The notes under the pieces were generated by a model, which did no database searches, was not told where the DNA came from, and was given only the letters and a program-made list of their open reading frames with translations. Shown one piece after another: positions 35,921 through 45,431 of a stretch of DNA of 64,000 nucleotides (within the stretch, counting starts at the first letter, position 1; every line of letters begins with the position of its first letter). Made by a program: the position numbers and the translations under genes. Origin of the DNA: Paenibacillus sp. OK003 (GTDB lineage: Bacteria; Bacillota; Bacilli; Paenibacillales; Paenibacillaceae); assembly GCF_900109515.1 (NCBI RefSeq), contig NZ_FOBD01000012.1:62001-126000 (forward strand), given 5' to 3'.

Positions 35921-36979
35921 TTACACACAAACTTTTAATTTGTTCAGAGCCTGGGAAATATCACGAATCAGTGAATCGACATTAGCACGCTGGGTTGCCC
36001 AACTGGTACAAAAACGAACGACGCTGTGTGTATCGGACACCTTTTCCCAGAATGTGAACGAGTAACGGGTGCGTAAATCCTGAAGCAGATCATCTGGCAG
36101 AATCGGAAATTGCTGATTGGTTGGTGAATCATATAGGAAACGAATACCTTGCTCCACGAGCGAATCATGAATCAACATAGCCATGTCCACCGCATGCTGG
36201 GATATTTCAAGATACAGACCATCTTCAAATAGCGTTTCAAACTGAATCCCCAGCAATCTGCCTTTGGCAAGCAGGCCACCTTTTTGTTTGATCATATAAC
36301 GAAAATCTGGCTTGAGCTTGTCGTTCAGGATGACTACCGCTTCTCCCATCAATGCTCCAATCTTGGTTCCGCCAATATAGAATACATCACATAGGCGGGC
36401 GAGATCCGCGAGAGTCATATCACAATTTCGGGAAGCAAGAGCATACCCAAGACGCGCCCCATCAATAAAGAACGGGAGACCACACTGTTGGCTTACATTA
36501 AATAATGCTCGCAGCTCTGCCTTGCTGTACATCGTGCCATTCTCGGTAGGCTGGGATATGTAAACCATTCCGGGCTGGACACAATGTTCAGGTGATGCAT
36601 CATTCCAATGGGCATCATAGACCGCTTTGACCTGATCTGCCGTGATCTTTCCATCTTCGCTTGGTACCGTGATCACTTTGTGACCTGTGGCTTCGATCGC
36701 TCCCGTCTCATGGACCGCGATGTGGCCCGAAGTCGCTGCAATCACGCCTTGGTATGGACGCAAAATGGAGGCAATAACCGTTGTATTTGTCTGTGTACCG
36801 CCAACCAAAAAATGCACATCCGCCCGTTCATTTTTACAAGCTTGTCGAATGAGACTTCTCGCCCGATCACAATGGGCATCTTTACCGTAACCGCTCGTTT
36901 GTTCCATGTTTGTTGAAATCAGTCTTTGCAAAATGCGCTCATGCGCGCCTTCGTTATAATCACATTCGAATCGTATCAT
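35921..36979 (-). CDS. Low-specificity L-threonine aldolase family protein (PLP enzyme)
   Basis: A 352-residue fold-type I PLP enzyme of the beta-eliminating lyase/threonine aldolase family. Seen: HFLVGGTQTNT, HIAVHETGAIEATGHKV, PFFIDGARLGYAL (Asp contacting the PLP pyridine) and the Schiff-base Lys206 in YIGGTKIGALMGEA. The likely reaction is cleavage of threonine or allo-threonine to glycine and acetaldehyde. Its start overlaps the stop of the marR gene by 4 bp, so the two are translationally coupled. Specificity for another beta-hydroxy amino acid is possible. Confidence 0.9.
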   Translation of the reverse strand: MIRFECDYNEGAHERILQRLISTNMEQTSGYGKDAHCDRARSLIRQACKNERADVHFLVGGTQTNTTVIASILRPYQGVIAATSGHIAVHETGAIEATGHKVITVPSEDGKITADQVKAVYDAHWNDASPEHCVQPGMVYISQPTENGTMYSKAELRALFNVSQQCGLPFFIDGARLGYALASRNCDMTLADLARLCDVFYIGGTKIGALMGEAVVILNDKLKPDFRYMIKQKGGLLAKGRLLGIQFETLFEDGLYLEISQHAVDMAMLIHDSLVEQGIRFLYDSPTNQQFPILPDDLLQDLRTRYSFTFWEKVSDTHSVVRFCTSWATQRANVDSLIRDISQALNKLKVCV

Positions 36980-37464
36980 CGTCTTGTCTCTCCTGCTCTT
37001 TTGTTCAACTTATCCTGAATATTCATCATGGAAGCGTAAACTTCTCTGATCTCTTCCTCATCCAAACCTTGCATTAACTTCACAATTTGCTGATCTGAAC
37101 GTTCATTCAACTCGCCGTAAAGCTCCTGACCCTTCTCAGTCAGGCGAATCAAACTAACCCGGCTGTCAGCAGCTGAATCCACTTTCATCAGCAGCCCTTC
37201 TCTGGTCAGTTTACTTACTATTCGGCTCATGTAGCTGCGATCAATGGTCAGTGTATCCACCAGATTGTTCGCAATGCTCTCCCCTTGAATGCCAATTTCA
37301 ATAATGACCCTTGCTTCAGCGAAGGAGTATCCCGTTCCCAGGATATGCTTATCGAGTACACCGAGTATATTGGTATAAAAACGGTTAAAACGCCGCATTT
37401 CAGTCAACATATCTGCATTTATTTGCTGAGAGTCGATGTGAAATCCTCCCTTTTTAGTGGACAT
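36976..37464 (-). CDS. MarR-family transcriptional regulator
   Basis: About 162 residues with a winged helix-turn-helix (FAEARVIIEIGIQ, VDTLTIDRSYMSRIVSKLTREGLLMKVDSAADSRVSLIRLTEKG). It is coupled to the threonine aldolase. The start is uncertain: ATG 37464 lies only a few bases after the predicted transcription start and has no ribosome site. A strong GGGAGG at about 37446-37450 lies inside the frame with no normal start codon 5-10 nt after it (the in-frame codon at that distance is ATC; the next ATG is some 30 nt away). Two matching operators in the promoter imply autorepression. Confidence 0.88.
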   Translation of the reverse strand: MSTKKGGFHIDSQQINADMLTEMRRFNRFYTNILGVLDKHILGTGYSFAEARVIIEIGIQGESIANNLVDTLTIDRSYMSRIVSKLTREGLLMKVDSAADSRVSLIRLTEKGQELYGELNERSDQQIVKLMQGLDEEEIREVYASMMNIQDKLNKRAGETRR

Positions 37465-37504
37465 TGTCAACATTATAATAATCAGTTTAGTGGACGTTGT
37501 CAAC
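37457..37504 (-). promoter_or_regulatory. marR promoter with twin operators
   Basis: On the minus strand, two 15-bp near-palindromes, GTTGACAACGTCCAC (37504-37490) and GTTGACAATGTCCAC (37471-37457), differ by one base and start 33 bp apart. TTGACA within the first, 17 bp, then TATTAT gives the promoter. This is the expected layout for MarR autorepression. Confidence 0.75.
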
Positions 37505-37560
37505 AATATATAATATTGATGAACTTTATAGTTCAAATGAATGTCACTTTATTGAAAAAC

Positions 37561-37597
37561 AAAAAAACAAACCGCGCAAATGCACGGTTTGTTTTTT
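37561..37597 (-). terminator. Terminator of the ABC exporter gene
   Basis: Minus-strand AAACAAACCGTGC pairs with GCGCGGTTTGTTT (one wobble), loop ATTT, followed by a T-run. Confidence 0.85.
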
Positions 37598-37602
37598 GGC
37601 TA

Positions 37603-39321
37603 TTAAGAATGGCTGTATTGCACCTGGTGAAGTCTGCTGTATATGCCTCCGGCAGCGACCAGTTCCTCATGGTTCCCCTGCTCTGCGATGCCATCCGCAT
37701 TGACTACAAGGATGCGATCTGCATTCTTGATCGTTGTCAGTCGGTGTGCAATAACAAGGGTTGTTCTACCCACTGACAGTTCCGCCAGGGACTTCTGGAT
37801 TAATGCTTCGGTTTCGGTGTCCAGAGCGGACGTTGCTTCGTCCAGGATGAGAATCGGTGGATTTTTCAGGAACATGCGAGCAATGGACAAGCGCTGTTTC
37901 TGACCTCCGGAAAGTTTGACACCGCGTTCACCAATGACCGTATTGATCCCTTCTGGCAAAGTAAGAAGCAATTCTTCCAAGGATGCACGACGGGCTGCAT
38001 CCCAGATTTGCTCGTCTGTTGCCGTTAAATCGCCATAAGCGATATTTTCCTTAATTGTGCCTGAGAAGAGAAATACATCCTGTTGAACGATACCGATATG
38101 TCTGCGTAATGATTCCAGCTGAACCTCACGAATATCCATCCCGTCAACAGTAATCCGACCTTCCTCTACTTCATAGAATCGTGGAAGCAGACTGCAAATG
38201 GTCGTTTTACCTGCACCGGAAGGACCCACAAATGCAACGGTTTCCCCTGGGTTAATGGACAGACTGATATTATTCAGAATACGTCGATTCTGCTCATAAC
38301 CAAACGAGACATTTTCAAAGCGAATATCTCCACGCACGATTTTTAGCTCAACGGCATTTTTCGCATCAGCGATTTCCGGTTCGGTATCAATGATTTCCAG
38401 GTAACGCTTGAATCCGGCGATCCCCTTCGGATAACTTTCAATTACAGCGTTAATTTTTTCAATCGGACGGAAGAAGATGTTGGATAACAGCAGGAATGCC
38501 ATGAAATCACCCATATCAATTCTGCCATCGATAAAGAACCAGGCACCGCTAATCATAACGAACACAGTAACCAGACGCATCATCATGTAGCTGACCGATA
38601 TACTCTTCGCCATCGTTTTGTAAGCAAGCAGCTTTGTTTTACGGAAGTTCTCGTTGTCTACGGAAAATAGTTTTTTCTCATGCTCTTCGTTAGCGAACGA
38701 TTGAACGACACGAATTCCGCCTACGTTGTCTTCAATACGGGAATTGAAGTTCCCTACATCGCCGAAGAGGCGACGATAGGTCTTTGTCATGCGCCCACCA
38801 AACACGATAATAACCCAGGCCATGATCGGAATAATGACAAAGGTAATTAGTGCAAGCTCTAAATTAATGTTCGCCATAAGCCAGAAAGATCCGATTAATG
38901 TCATAATCGCGATGAATACATCCTCCGGTCCATGGTGAGCCACCTCGCCAATATCGTTAAGATCATTCGTAAGATGACCGATCAGATGACCTGTTTTACG
39001 ATTATCGAAAAACCGGAAGGATAGCTTTTGCAAATGAGCAAACATCTTCGAACGCATGTTGGTCTCAATGTTAATGCCTAGCATATGTCCCCAGTAGGTC
39101 ACAACATAATTCAAGACGGTATTCAGCGCATAGATCGATAACAGTACGACACAAGCGAGAATAATGAGCGGCCAATCTTGACCTGGCAGCAACTCATTAA
39201 TGAATTTGCTTACAGCAAGTGGAAATGCCAGCTCTAGCAGACCAGCTAGTACAGCACAACCAAAATCAATTAAAAACAGTTTTTTGTAAGGACGATAATA
39301 CGAGAAAAAACGACGAACCAT
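37603..39321 (-). CDS. ABC transporter, fused permease and ATPase (multidrug/lipid exporter type)
   Basis: A 572-residue half-transporter that should act as a homodimer. Six membrane helices (1-310, ABC_membrane domain with KMFAHLQKLSFRFFD) and a nucleotide-binding domain: Walker A VGPSGAGKTT, Q-loop VQQDVFLFSGT, signature KLSGGQKQR, Walker B ILILDEATSALD, H-loop AHRLTT. Resembles BmrA/YknU-type exporters. Its start lies 2 bp after the stop of the small charged protein, so the two are cotranscribed. The substrate is unknown. Confidence 0.93.
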   Translation of the reverse strand: MVRRFFSYYRPYKKLFLIDFGCAVLAGLLELAFPLAVSKFINELLPGQDWPLIILACVVLLSIYALNTVLNYVVTYWGHMLGINIETNMRSKMFAHLQKLSFRFFDNRKTGHLIGHLTNDLNDIGEVAHHGPEDVFIAIMTLIGSFWLMANINLELALITFVIIPIMAWVIIVFGGRMTKTYRRLFGDVGNFNSRIEDNVGGIRVVQSFANEEHEKKLFSVDNENFRKTKLLAYKTMAKSISVSYMMMRLVTVFVMISGAWFFIDGRIDMGDFMAFLLLSNIFFRPIEKINAVIESYPKGIAGFKRYLEIIDTEPEIADAKNAVELKIVRGDIRFENVSFGYEQNRRILNNISLSINPGETVAFVGPSGAGKTTICSLLPRFYEVEEGRITVDGMDIREVQLESLRRHIGIVQQDVFLFSGTIKENIAYGDLTATDEQIWDAARRASLEELLLTLPEGINTVIGERGVKLSGGQKQRLSIARMFLKNPPILILDEATSALDTETEALIQKSLAELSVGRTTLVIAHRLTTIKNADRILVVNADGIAEQGNHEELVAAGGIYSRLHQVQYSHS

Positions 39322-39323
39322 TC

Positions 39324-39692
39324 TTATTCACTCTCCAGATCCTGATTAGGGCTTTCTTCTTCATTTTGCAATTCAAAAAGTTGGATGTATTCATCAATCA
39401 CCTGATCAATGGCTTTCAGTTCACCACTTATCATCTGATGAATATTCCGAAACTCCTCCTGGCCAAGCTGTCTGGCCAACGTAGCTCTCCGATTCTGCAT
39501 TTGTTCCAAAAAGACCAGAATTCTTCCACGACGAAACGTTTGTGCCCCATTACCCCGTTTTCCGTGATGCTCTCCATGTCCTCTCCCACGTCTGGAACGT
39601 TCACCTTGTTGCTCAGCTTCCCCGCGACCACGTATGGATCGCTCGCCATGGCGATCAGGTTGTTCGTTCTCATTTATATGTCTTTCTCTCAT
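39324..39692 (-). CDS. Small charged protein cotranscribed with the ABC exporter (unrecognised)
   Basis: 122 residues. The first half is extremely rich in Arg, Gly, His and Glu (repeated GERS.RGRG units); the second half is helical and hydrophilic ([44 protein letters not shown]). The start is ATG 39692, 9 nt after GGAGG; the frame open to 39776 has no other site. It overlaps nothing but abuts the exporter gene. The [11 protein letters not shown] helix recalls PadR-associated proteins, but no helix-turn-helix is evident, so no function is assigned. Confidence 0.7.
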   Translation of the reverse strand: MRERHINENEQPDRHGERSIRGRGEAEQQGERSRRGRGHGEHHGKRGNGAQTFRRGRILVFLEQMQNRRATLARQLGQEEFRNIHQMISGELKAIDQVIDEYIQLFELQNEEESPNQDLESE

Positions 39693-39713
39693 TTGTGAAG
39701 CACCTCCATTTTC

Positions 39714-39776
39714 GTATACATTTGTATACAAATTATTTATGTATACGATTGTATACGTAAGGGATTTTTCTGTCAA
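39714..39776 (-). promoter_or_regulatory. Promoter and paired GTATAC operators of the exporter operon
   Basis: Minus-strand TTGACA (39776-39771), 17 bp, TACAAT (39753-39748). Four GTATAC hexamers form two units, GTATAC-ATTT-GTATAC (39714-39729) and GTATAC-GATT-GTATAC (39741-39756); the second covers the -10. A repressor of the small protein/exporter operon is implied; its gene is not identified. Confidence 0.7.
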
Positions 39777-39805
39777 CCGTATTTTTCCATTTTATTCTGG
39801 GCCAA

Positions 39806-39820
39806 TTCATATTCAGTTCA
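39806..39820 (+). promoter_or_regulatory. OmpR-type direct repeat, site A (before serine hydrolase 1)
   Basis: TTCATATTCAGTTCA: TTCA half-sites 11 bp apart, 69 bp upstream of the ATG. The same element precedes three other units of the cluster (45306, 50215 and 56444) in the same orientation relative to the gene. Confidence 0.65.
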
Positions 39821-39888
39821 CCGTCCTAGAGTACACTAGCTTACGTACCACCACAGAGATCCCCAATCCACAGATAAGACAGGAGAAG

Positions 39889-41988
39889 ATGAGATTGACA
39901 CTGAAAAAACGAACTTCATTCGCCGCCGTAACCCTGGTGTTAACGATGTTAGCCCCAATGTCGGCTCTCGCCGCACCAGCAAGCAGCAACAGCAATAACC
40001 TTACGTATGATATGACCCAAAAAGCGGTGATGGAGAAGGCCAAGCTGCTTACCGAAACATATGGTACAACAAGTGTGCAGTACGCACTCATGGATGAAGG
40101 AGAGATCGTGATCTCCGGACAAGTAGGCAAAAACGACCCGGAGGGCCGTATCCCCCTTTCTTCCAATACAATGTATGGCATCGGTTCAACCAGTAAAATG
40201 GTGCTTACCGCCGCTGTGATGAAGCTGGTTGATGAAGGCAAGATTGATCTGGATGTGCCGGTTGTAAACTATATCCCGGATTTCAAGATGAAGGACAAGC
40301 GTTACACACAAATTACACCTCGTATGCTGCTGAATCATTCATCCGGGATTCTCGGGACCTCAAGCGGTAGTGCCATACTGTATGGGGACAATGATACCTA
40401 TGCACATGATACGTTTCTGGATCAATTGGCCGAGCAAAATTTGAAGGCAGATCCGGGAGCCTACTCCGTGTATAGTAACGATAGCTTTACACTAGCTGAA
40501 ATTCTGGTCGAGAAGGTCAGCGGCATGAGCTTTAGCCATTTCATCCAACAGAATTTCACCGAACCCTTGGGCATGAACCACACCAAAACGCCGCAGGATC
40601 TGGTCGACCCTGACCAAATGGCAGTAACTTATTCGCAGCTGCATAAGGAACAACTTCCAATAGAGAACACGAACATGATTGGCTCTGGAGGCATTTACTC
40701 TACTGCTGAAGATTTGGTCAAATTTTCGCAAATCTTTACGGGAGAGGTCAAAGGTATTCTTTCCAGTGAGTCGGCAAAAGCGATGACGCAAGAAGAGTAC
40801 AAAAAAGGCGTGTGGCCAAAGGACAGCGATTCATCGATTTCGTACGGGTTAGGCTGGGATAGTGTGAACTTGTTTCCATTTAGCGAATACGGCATTCAGG
40901 CCGTTACCAAAGGCGGGAATACGATTGCGTATCATTCGTCATTCATTGTGCTTCCGGAATACAATATGGCTGCAGCCGTTACCTCCTCAGGTGGGTCAAG
41001 CACAACCGACCAATTGATCGCGAGCGAGCTGTTGCTTAGCGCACTAGAGGAAAAAGATATCATTAAAGAACGGAAGCCGGAAAAATCGTTTGGCGTACCT
41101 GTAAAAGCAACCATGCCGAAGGAACTAACGCAGGATGCAGGCATTTATGGGGCTGTCGGCAGCTCGTTATTAAAGGTGGAAGTGACTGATGAAGGGCAAT
41201 TAACAACGTCCCTGCTATTGTCGCCGAACAGTACGGAACAAAAGTATACATATACCTCAGATGGCTCTTTCGTGAACGAGCAAGGTACAGAAAAGTTAGA
41301 ATTTGCCCAAGAGGATAACGGGAACACCTACCTGTGGTCCCGCTCGTATCAGTCGGTGCCAGGGCTTGGACAGATCGCCTCCTCGGAATACAAGGCAGAA
41401 AAACTTCAAACCAATACATTACCCGAAGATGTAAAAGCCGCTTGGCAGAAGCGCGAAGGCAACATTTATTACCTGGTGAATGAAAAATACACCTCAACGG
41501 TATATGACAGTGCAACGCCGATCATCCCTATTCATATGTTCGATGAGGCACCAGGTTATGTGTATACCAATAAAATTATGGATGCAAATTCAGCCGTGAA
41601 CCAACTGCAGATTCCAGGCTTGGCGGGCCGGGATACGATGGAATATAAGTTCTTCGAGAAGAACGGCGTGGAATACGTTTCAGCAGGAGGAAAGGTCTAC
41701 GTCAGTCAAGATCTAGTGAGACCACTCTATTCAGGGAAACAATCGAAGACAACGATTCAAACGAATGGTTATGCGACATGGTATTCGATACCGGCAGCAG
41801 CTGCAGGTAAATTGATGACGGTGAAGATGCCTTCGAAAGGTGCTTTCACTGTATATGACCAGACGGGTATCAGTACAAATCATACCGTGGTTAGTGGTAT
41901 AAATGAAGTTACATTACCTGAAAATGGTACGATTGTATTTGCTGGTGATGCTGGTTCAAGGTTCGAAATTTCATTAACCAATAAATAA
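39889..41988 (+). CDS. Secreted serine hydrolase 1 (beta-lactamase/PBP4-like fold)
   Basis: 699 residues. Signal peptide ([19 protein letters not shown]), then a PF00144-type serine hydrolase domain (about 40-390) with Ser100-x-x-Lys103 in GIGSTSKM, Tyr195-Ser-Asn197 in YSVYSNDSF and [11 protein letters not shown] as the third motif. A C-terminal region of about 300 residues is shared only with the two paralogues and is of unknown fold. Such enzymes act outside the cell on D-amino-acid peptides, esters or lactams. ATG 39889 follows AGGAG by 3 nt; TTG 39895 has better spacing. It carries site A of the shared regulatory element. Confidence 0.9.
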   Translation: MRLTLKKRTSFAAVTLVLTMLAPMSALAAPASSNSNNLTYDMTQKAVMEKAKLLTETYGTTSVQYALMDEGEIVISGQVGKNDPEGRIPLSSNTMYGIGSTSKMVLTAAVMKLVDEGKIDLDVPVVNYIPDFKMKDKRYTQITPRMLLNHSSGILGTSSGSAILYGDNDTYAHDTFLDQLAEQNLKADPGAYSVYSNDSFTLAEILVEKVSGMSFSHFIQQNFTEPLGMNHTKTPQDLVDPDQMAVTYSQLHKEQLPIENTNMIGSGGIYSTAEDLVKFSQIFTGEVKGILSSESAKAMTQEEYKKGVWPKDSDSSISYGLGWDSVNLFPFSEYGIQAVTKGGNTIAYHSSFIVLPEYNMAAAVTSSGGSSTTDQLIASELLLSALEEKDIIKERKPEKSFGVPVKATMPKELTQDAGIYGAVGSSLLKVEVTDEGQLTTSLLLSPNSTEQKYTYTSDGSFVNEQGTEKLEFAQEDNGNTYLWSRSYQSVPGLGQIASSEYKAEKLQTNTLPEDVKAAWQKREGNIYYLVNEKYTSTVYDSATPIIPIHMFDEAPGYVYTNKIMDANSAVNQLQIPGLAGRDTMEYKFFEKNGVEYVSAGGKVYVSQDLVRPLYSGKQSKTTIQTNGYATWYSIPAAAAGKLMTVKMPSKGAFTVYDQTGISTNHTVVSGINEVTLPENGTIVFAGDAGSRFEISLTNK

Positions 41989-42004
41989 TAATGAGTATGA
42001 AAAA

Positions 42005-42043
42005 TACGCCCGTTCCCTAGTGTTCTACAGGGGAACGGACGTT
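42005..42043. terminator. Bidirectional terminator between serine hydrolase 1 and alpha/beta hydrolase A
   Basis: ACG-CCGTTCCC pairs with GGGAACGG-CGT around a 12-bp loop. T-rich sequence follows in both directions (TTTCGTTCTTT on plus, ATTTTT on minus). Confidence 0.75.
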
Positions 42044-42091
42044 TCGTTCTTTCTGAAATCCATTCTGAAAGATACTAGGTTTATTCTAAGT

Positions 42092-43033
42092 TTATTCCAC
42101 TTCATTCATAAACTTCCTGAAGTTTTCAACTATTTCTTTGGATCGGGTATGGTGTAAATAATGTCCGCCTTCGAATGTCATCACTTTACCATGTACAGAA
42201 TTTTTGACTTGCTCTTCATGCAATGGTATCCATGCTTCCGTTTCGGTATCATTCGCTTGTAAAAAGAAAATGACAGGCAAATCTTTGGGGAAGGTCAAGT
42301 TCTCAGTTACTTTGAAATTAGGAGCAAAGTTTTCACCTTCACTCAGGTTGTTCGGATTAAACGTATTTTTGAGTGAAAGCATTCTAATTTGTTCTCTGGT
42401 TTCATCATCAACGTCGGGTGCAATCAGTTGATCAGGGGCCAGTTTCATTAACAATCGGTAGAATCCTGATTTTTTAAGCAATTTGTATGTTTCAGTTGGA
42501 AATGGAGCATCGTTGCCGCCCTGCGTTGGAACGCTGCTCTCAATCCCAACAAAAGCATTTACTTCGTTTGCATATTTGTTCACATAGTCCAGTCCGTAAA
42601 TTCCGGAAATGGAGTGACCCATAAGCGTGTAACGATCAATATTAAGCTGCTGTAACGCTTCATGAATCTCACTAACCATATTTTCCGTGGTACGCTCTTT
42701 TTCAGTTACGTCACTTAATCCATAACCGAAAGGCTCAATGACGACAACTTTGTAAAATGGGGATAGCTCATCGATGAGCGGTTTAAAATCAAGGGCCGGG
42801 GCAGGTGTTCCATATCCGGGAAGCAATACCACGGTTTCTTCACCTTTTCCTTGGATCAACACATTCATGTTTTTCCCGTCAACCGCTACGGACTGACCAT
42901 AGGGTTTAATTTTCCCTTCCTCCGATTTGTTGCTAAATACATTAACAATAAAGACAGTGGCGATAAATAATGTGATTAAGATAACTATGGCTCCGAATAT
43001 TTTGAGCAAAATGCTTAATATTTTTTTCATCAT
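42092..43033 (-). CDS. Membrane-anchored alpha/beta hydrolase A
   Basis: 313 residues: one N-terminal transmembrane helix (about 7-32) and an extracellular alpha/beta hydrolase fold. The nucleophile Ser141 lies in LMGHSISG; the oxyanion region is [15 protein letters not shown], and the C-terminal His is in FEGGHYLHH. It overlaps serine hydrolase 2 by 4 bp (ATGA), so it is translationally coupled. It is a close paralogue of the hydrolase at 49141 (shared GHSI-GIYG..YVNKY and PLHE.QVK/QIKDSVHGKV). The substrate is unknown. Confidence 0.9.
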   Translation of the reverse strand: MMKKILSILLKIFGAIVILITLFIATVFIVNVFSNKSEEGKIKPYGQSVAVDGKNMNVLIQGKGEETVVLLPGYGTPAPALDFKPLIDELSPFYKVVVIEPFGYGLSDVTEKERTTENMVSEIHEALQQLNIDRYTLMGHSISGIYGLDYVNKYANEVNAFVGIESSVPTQGGNDAPFPTETYKLLKKSGFYRLLMKLAPDQLIAPDVDDETREQIRMLSLKNTFNPNNLSEGENFAPNFKVTENLTFPKDLPVIFFLQANDTETEAWIPLHEEQVKNSVHGKVMTFEGGHYLHHTRSKEIVENFRKFMNEVE

Positions 43034-45210
43034 GATGATTGTCTCCTGCTCAGTTTGATTGTTGTAGAAATGTTTGAAACTCCATTCATCTTACTTTTTA
43101 GTGAAATATCAAATTTGGCGCCAGCCTCACCTGAAAATACAATACGACCGTTTTCGGGTAAAACAACAACATTCTTACCGCTGACCACGCTGTGATTAAT
43201 ACAGATTCCGTTCTGATCATAGACAGCAAAGGCTCCATTTGCAGGCAACTTCACTGTCATGACTTTTCCTTTCGCAGTAGCGGGTACCGAAAACCATTTG
43301 GCATATCTATCTGCTTGAATGGTTGTTGCGGATTGTTGACCCGAATAAATTGGTTTCACCATTTCCTCACTGGCGTATACATAACCTGAGAATGTAAGAT
43401 ACTCTACTCCGTTCTTTTTGGAGAAATGAATGTCCATTGTATCCCGTCCGGCAGAACCCGGAATCTGCAATCGATTGGCTGCTTCGCCTGCTCCAATAAT
43501 CTTATTATTAGACATATACCCTGGATTCTCTTTATTCAACTGGATAGGCAAGATCGATGTAGCATTAAGATACAGCATGGATGTGTATTTCTCATTCACC
43601 AGATAGTATTTTTTACCATCACGCTTTGCCCATGCAGCTTTAGTCTCCTTGGGTAACGTATTGGCTTTAAGCTTCTCCGCATTATACTCTGAGAGAGCCA
43701 CCTGCCCGAGTCCTGGAACGGATATATACGATCGAGACCACAGGTAGGTATTCCCATTTTTCTCCACAACGAATTTCAACTTTTCTGTACCTTCGCTGTT
43801 AACAAAAGTACCATCCGCTGTGTAAGTGTATTCTTGAACCGGATTACTTGGAGCCGTGAGAGAGGAGACCATCATTTGTCCAGCCTTATTTATTTTGATC
43901 TTCGTAACAGAATTATTGCCACCATAAATACCTGCAAACTTGGATATTTCTTTAGGCATTTCAGCCTTCACAGGTACACCAAATGATTTTTCCGGCTTCC
44001 GTTCTTTAACAATGCCCTTTTCTTCAAGTGCGCTAAGTAATAACTCACTCGCAATGAATTGATTGGTTATGCTTGCTCCGCCTGAAGAGATCACGGCTGC
44101 AGCCATGTTGTATTCCGGAAGTACCACGAATGAAGAATGATAAGATAACGTATCTCCACCTTTCATCACGGCCTTAATGCCGTATTCGTTGAAAGGGAAC
44201 AAGTTCACACTATCCCACCCCAACCCGTAAGACATCAACGTATCGCTATCCTTAGGCCACATGCCTCTTTTATATTCTTCTTGCGCCATGGCTTTTACCG
44301 ACTTACTGGAAAGAATACCATTGACCTCTCCCGTGAAGATTTGTGAAAATTTGACCAGATCTTCAGCGGTGGAATACAGACCTCCAGTACCGAGAACATT
44401 ATAATTCTCTTTTGGGAGCTGTCCCTCATAAAAAGGAGAGTAGATTCCTGCCATATTAGCCGGATCAACCACATCCTGTGGTGTTTTGGTATGTTTCATG
44501 TCCAAAGGCTCCGTAAAATACTGGTGTATAAATGCGGTATAACCTATGCCGCTCACTCTTTCAACCAGAATTTCAGCTAACGTAAAGCCATCGTTGCTGT
44601 AGACTGAGTATGCGCCAGGATTTGCCTTCAGGTTTTGATTCGCCAATTGCTCGAGAAACGTATCATGTGAATACGTGTCATTATCTCCGTACAATGTGGC
44701 ATTGCTGGTTGAGGTGCCCAGAAGACCAGAGGAATGATTCAGCAACATACGGGGTGTAATCTGTTTGTATCGTTTATCTTTCATTGTAAAATCAGGCATA
44801 TAGTTCACAACAGGCACATCCAAATCGATTTTGCCTTCATCAACCAGCTTCATTACAGCGGCTGTAAGCATCATTTTACTGGTTGAACCAATGCCATAGA
44901 TCGTGTTCGTAGTAAGAGGTACCTTGTCGTTTAGATCGTTCTTCCCCGTTTGACCGGACACCGTAATCTCTCCACCATCAATGAGCGCATATTGCAGACT
45001 CGTCGTACCGTACGTCTCCGTCAGCAATTTAGCTTTTTCGATTACGGTTTTCTTTGTTGTCTCATACGTAGGGTTGCTGTTGTTCATGGCAGCCGGTGCG
45101 GCCATTGCAGATAATGGGGCTAACATGGTTAACGCTAGCGTTAAAGCTGCAATTGAAGTTCGTTTTTTGACTGTTCTCTTGAGCACTTTCATTTTCTCTT
45201 GTTGTATCAT
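43030..45210 (-). CDS. Secreted serine hydrolase 2 (paralogue of 39889)
   Basis: About 726 residues with a signal peptide ([20 protein letters not shown]), SxxK in [11 protein letters not shown] in YSVYSNDGF and [11 protein letters not shown]. Near-collinear with serine hydrolase 1 over the whole length, plus a short C-terminal extension that overlaps hydrolase A. ATG 45210 is 9 nt after AGGAG and is preferred to ATG 45216. Site C of the shared direct repeat lies about 96 bp upstream. No key residue is missing. Confidence 0.9.
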   Translation of the reverse strand: MIQQEKMKVLKRTVKKRTSIAALTLALTMLAPLSAMAAPAAMNNSNPTYETTKKTVIEKAKLLTETYGTTSLQYALIDGGEITVSGQTGKNDLNDKVPLTTNTIYGIGSTSKMMLTAAVMKLVDEGKIDLDVPVVNYMPDFTMKDKRYKQITPRMLLNHSSGLLGTSTSNATLYGDNDTYSHDTFLEQLANQNLKANPGAYSVYSNDGFTLAEILVERVSGIGYTAFIHQYFTEPLDMKHTKTPQDVVDPANMAGIYSPFYEGQLPKENYNVLGTGGLYSTAEDLVKFSQIFTGEVNGILSSKSVKAMAQEEYKRGMWPKDSDTLMSYGLGWDSVNLFPFNEYGIKAVMKGGDTLSYHSSFVVLPEYNMAAAVISSGGASITNQFIASELLLSALEEKGIVKERKPEKSFGVPVKAEMPKEISKFAGIYGGNNSVTKIKINKAGQMMVSSLTAPSNPVQEYTYTADGTFVNSEGTEKLKFVVEKNGNTYLWSRSYISVPGLGQVALSEYNAEKLKANTLPKETKAAWAKRDGKKYYLVNEKYTSMLYLNATSILPIQLNKENPGYMSNNKIIGAGEAANRLQIPGSAGRDTMDIHFSKKNGVEYLTFSGYVYASEEMVKPIYSGQQSATTIQADRYAKWFSVPATAKGKVMTVKLPANGAFAVYDQNGICINHSVVSGKNVVVLPENGRIVFSGEAGAKFDISLKSKMNGVSNISTTIKLSRRQSS

Positions 45211-45305
45211 TTGCATCTTCTCCTGTCAGTATCTCTTTATTAAAGTATCCTAGCTTTGGTACTAAAATAAGCTTAACCAATAGAAATGTACTCTTCGTGA
45301 CGTCT

Positions 45306-45323
45306 ATATGAACTGAGTATTAA
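45306..45323 (-). promoter_or_regulatory. OmpR-type direct repeat, site C (before serine hydrolase 2)
   Basis: Minus strand TTAATACTCAGTTCATAT: half-sites TTAATAC and TTCATAT 11 bp apart. It is followed by GACGTCACG and GAGTACATTT, which are also present after site B. Confidence 0.65.
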
Positions 45324-45389
45324 TAGGCAAAATAATTCGAATACATGATGATTTACGATCCTTGATCCTTCCTTTTTTCCCCATAAAAA

Positions 45390-45421
45390 TATCCCCTTTT
45401 AGTAGACACTTAAAGGGGATA
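45390..45421 (-). terminator. Terminator after the serine hydrolase pseudogene
   Basis: Minus-strand TATCCCCTTT pairs with AAAAGGGGATA around an 11-bp loop, then TTTTTATG. Confidence 0.75.
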
Positions 45422-45431
45422 AAGACTTCGT

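Noticed and set aside
39714-39756. GTATAC array as a recombination or attachment site
   Set aside because: No integrase or mobile genes nearby; position over a promoter fits operators.
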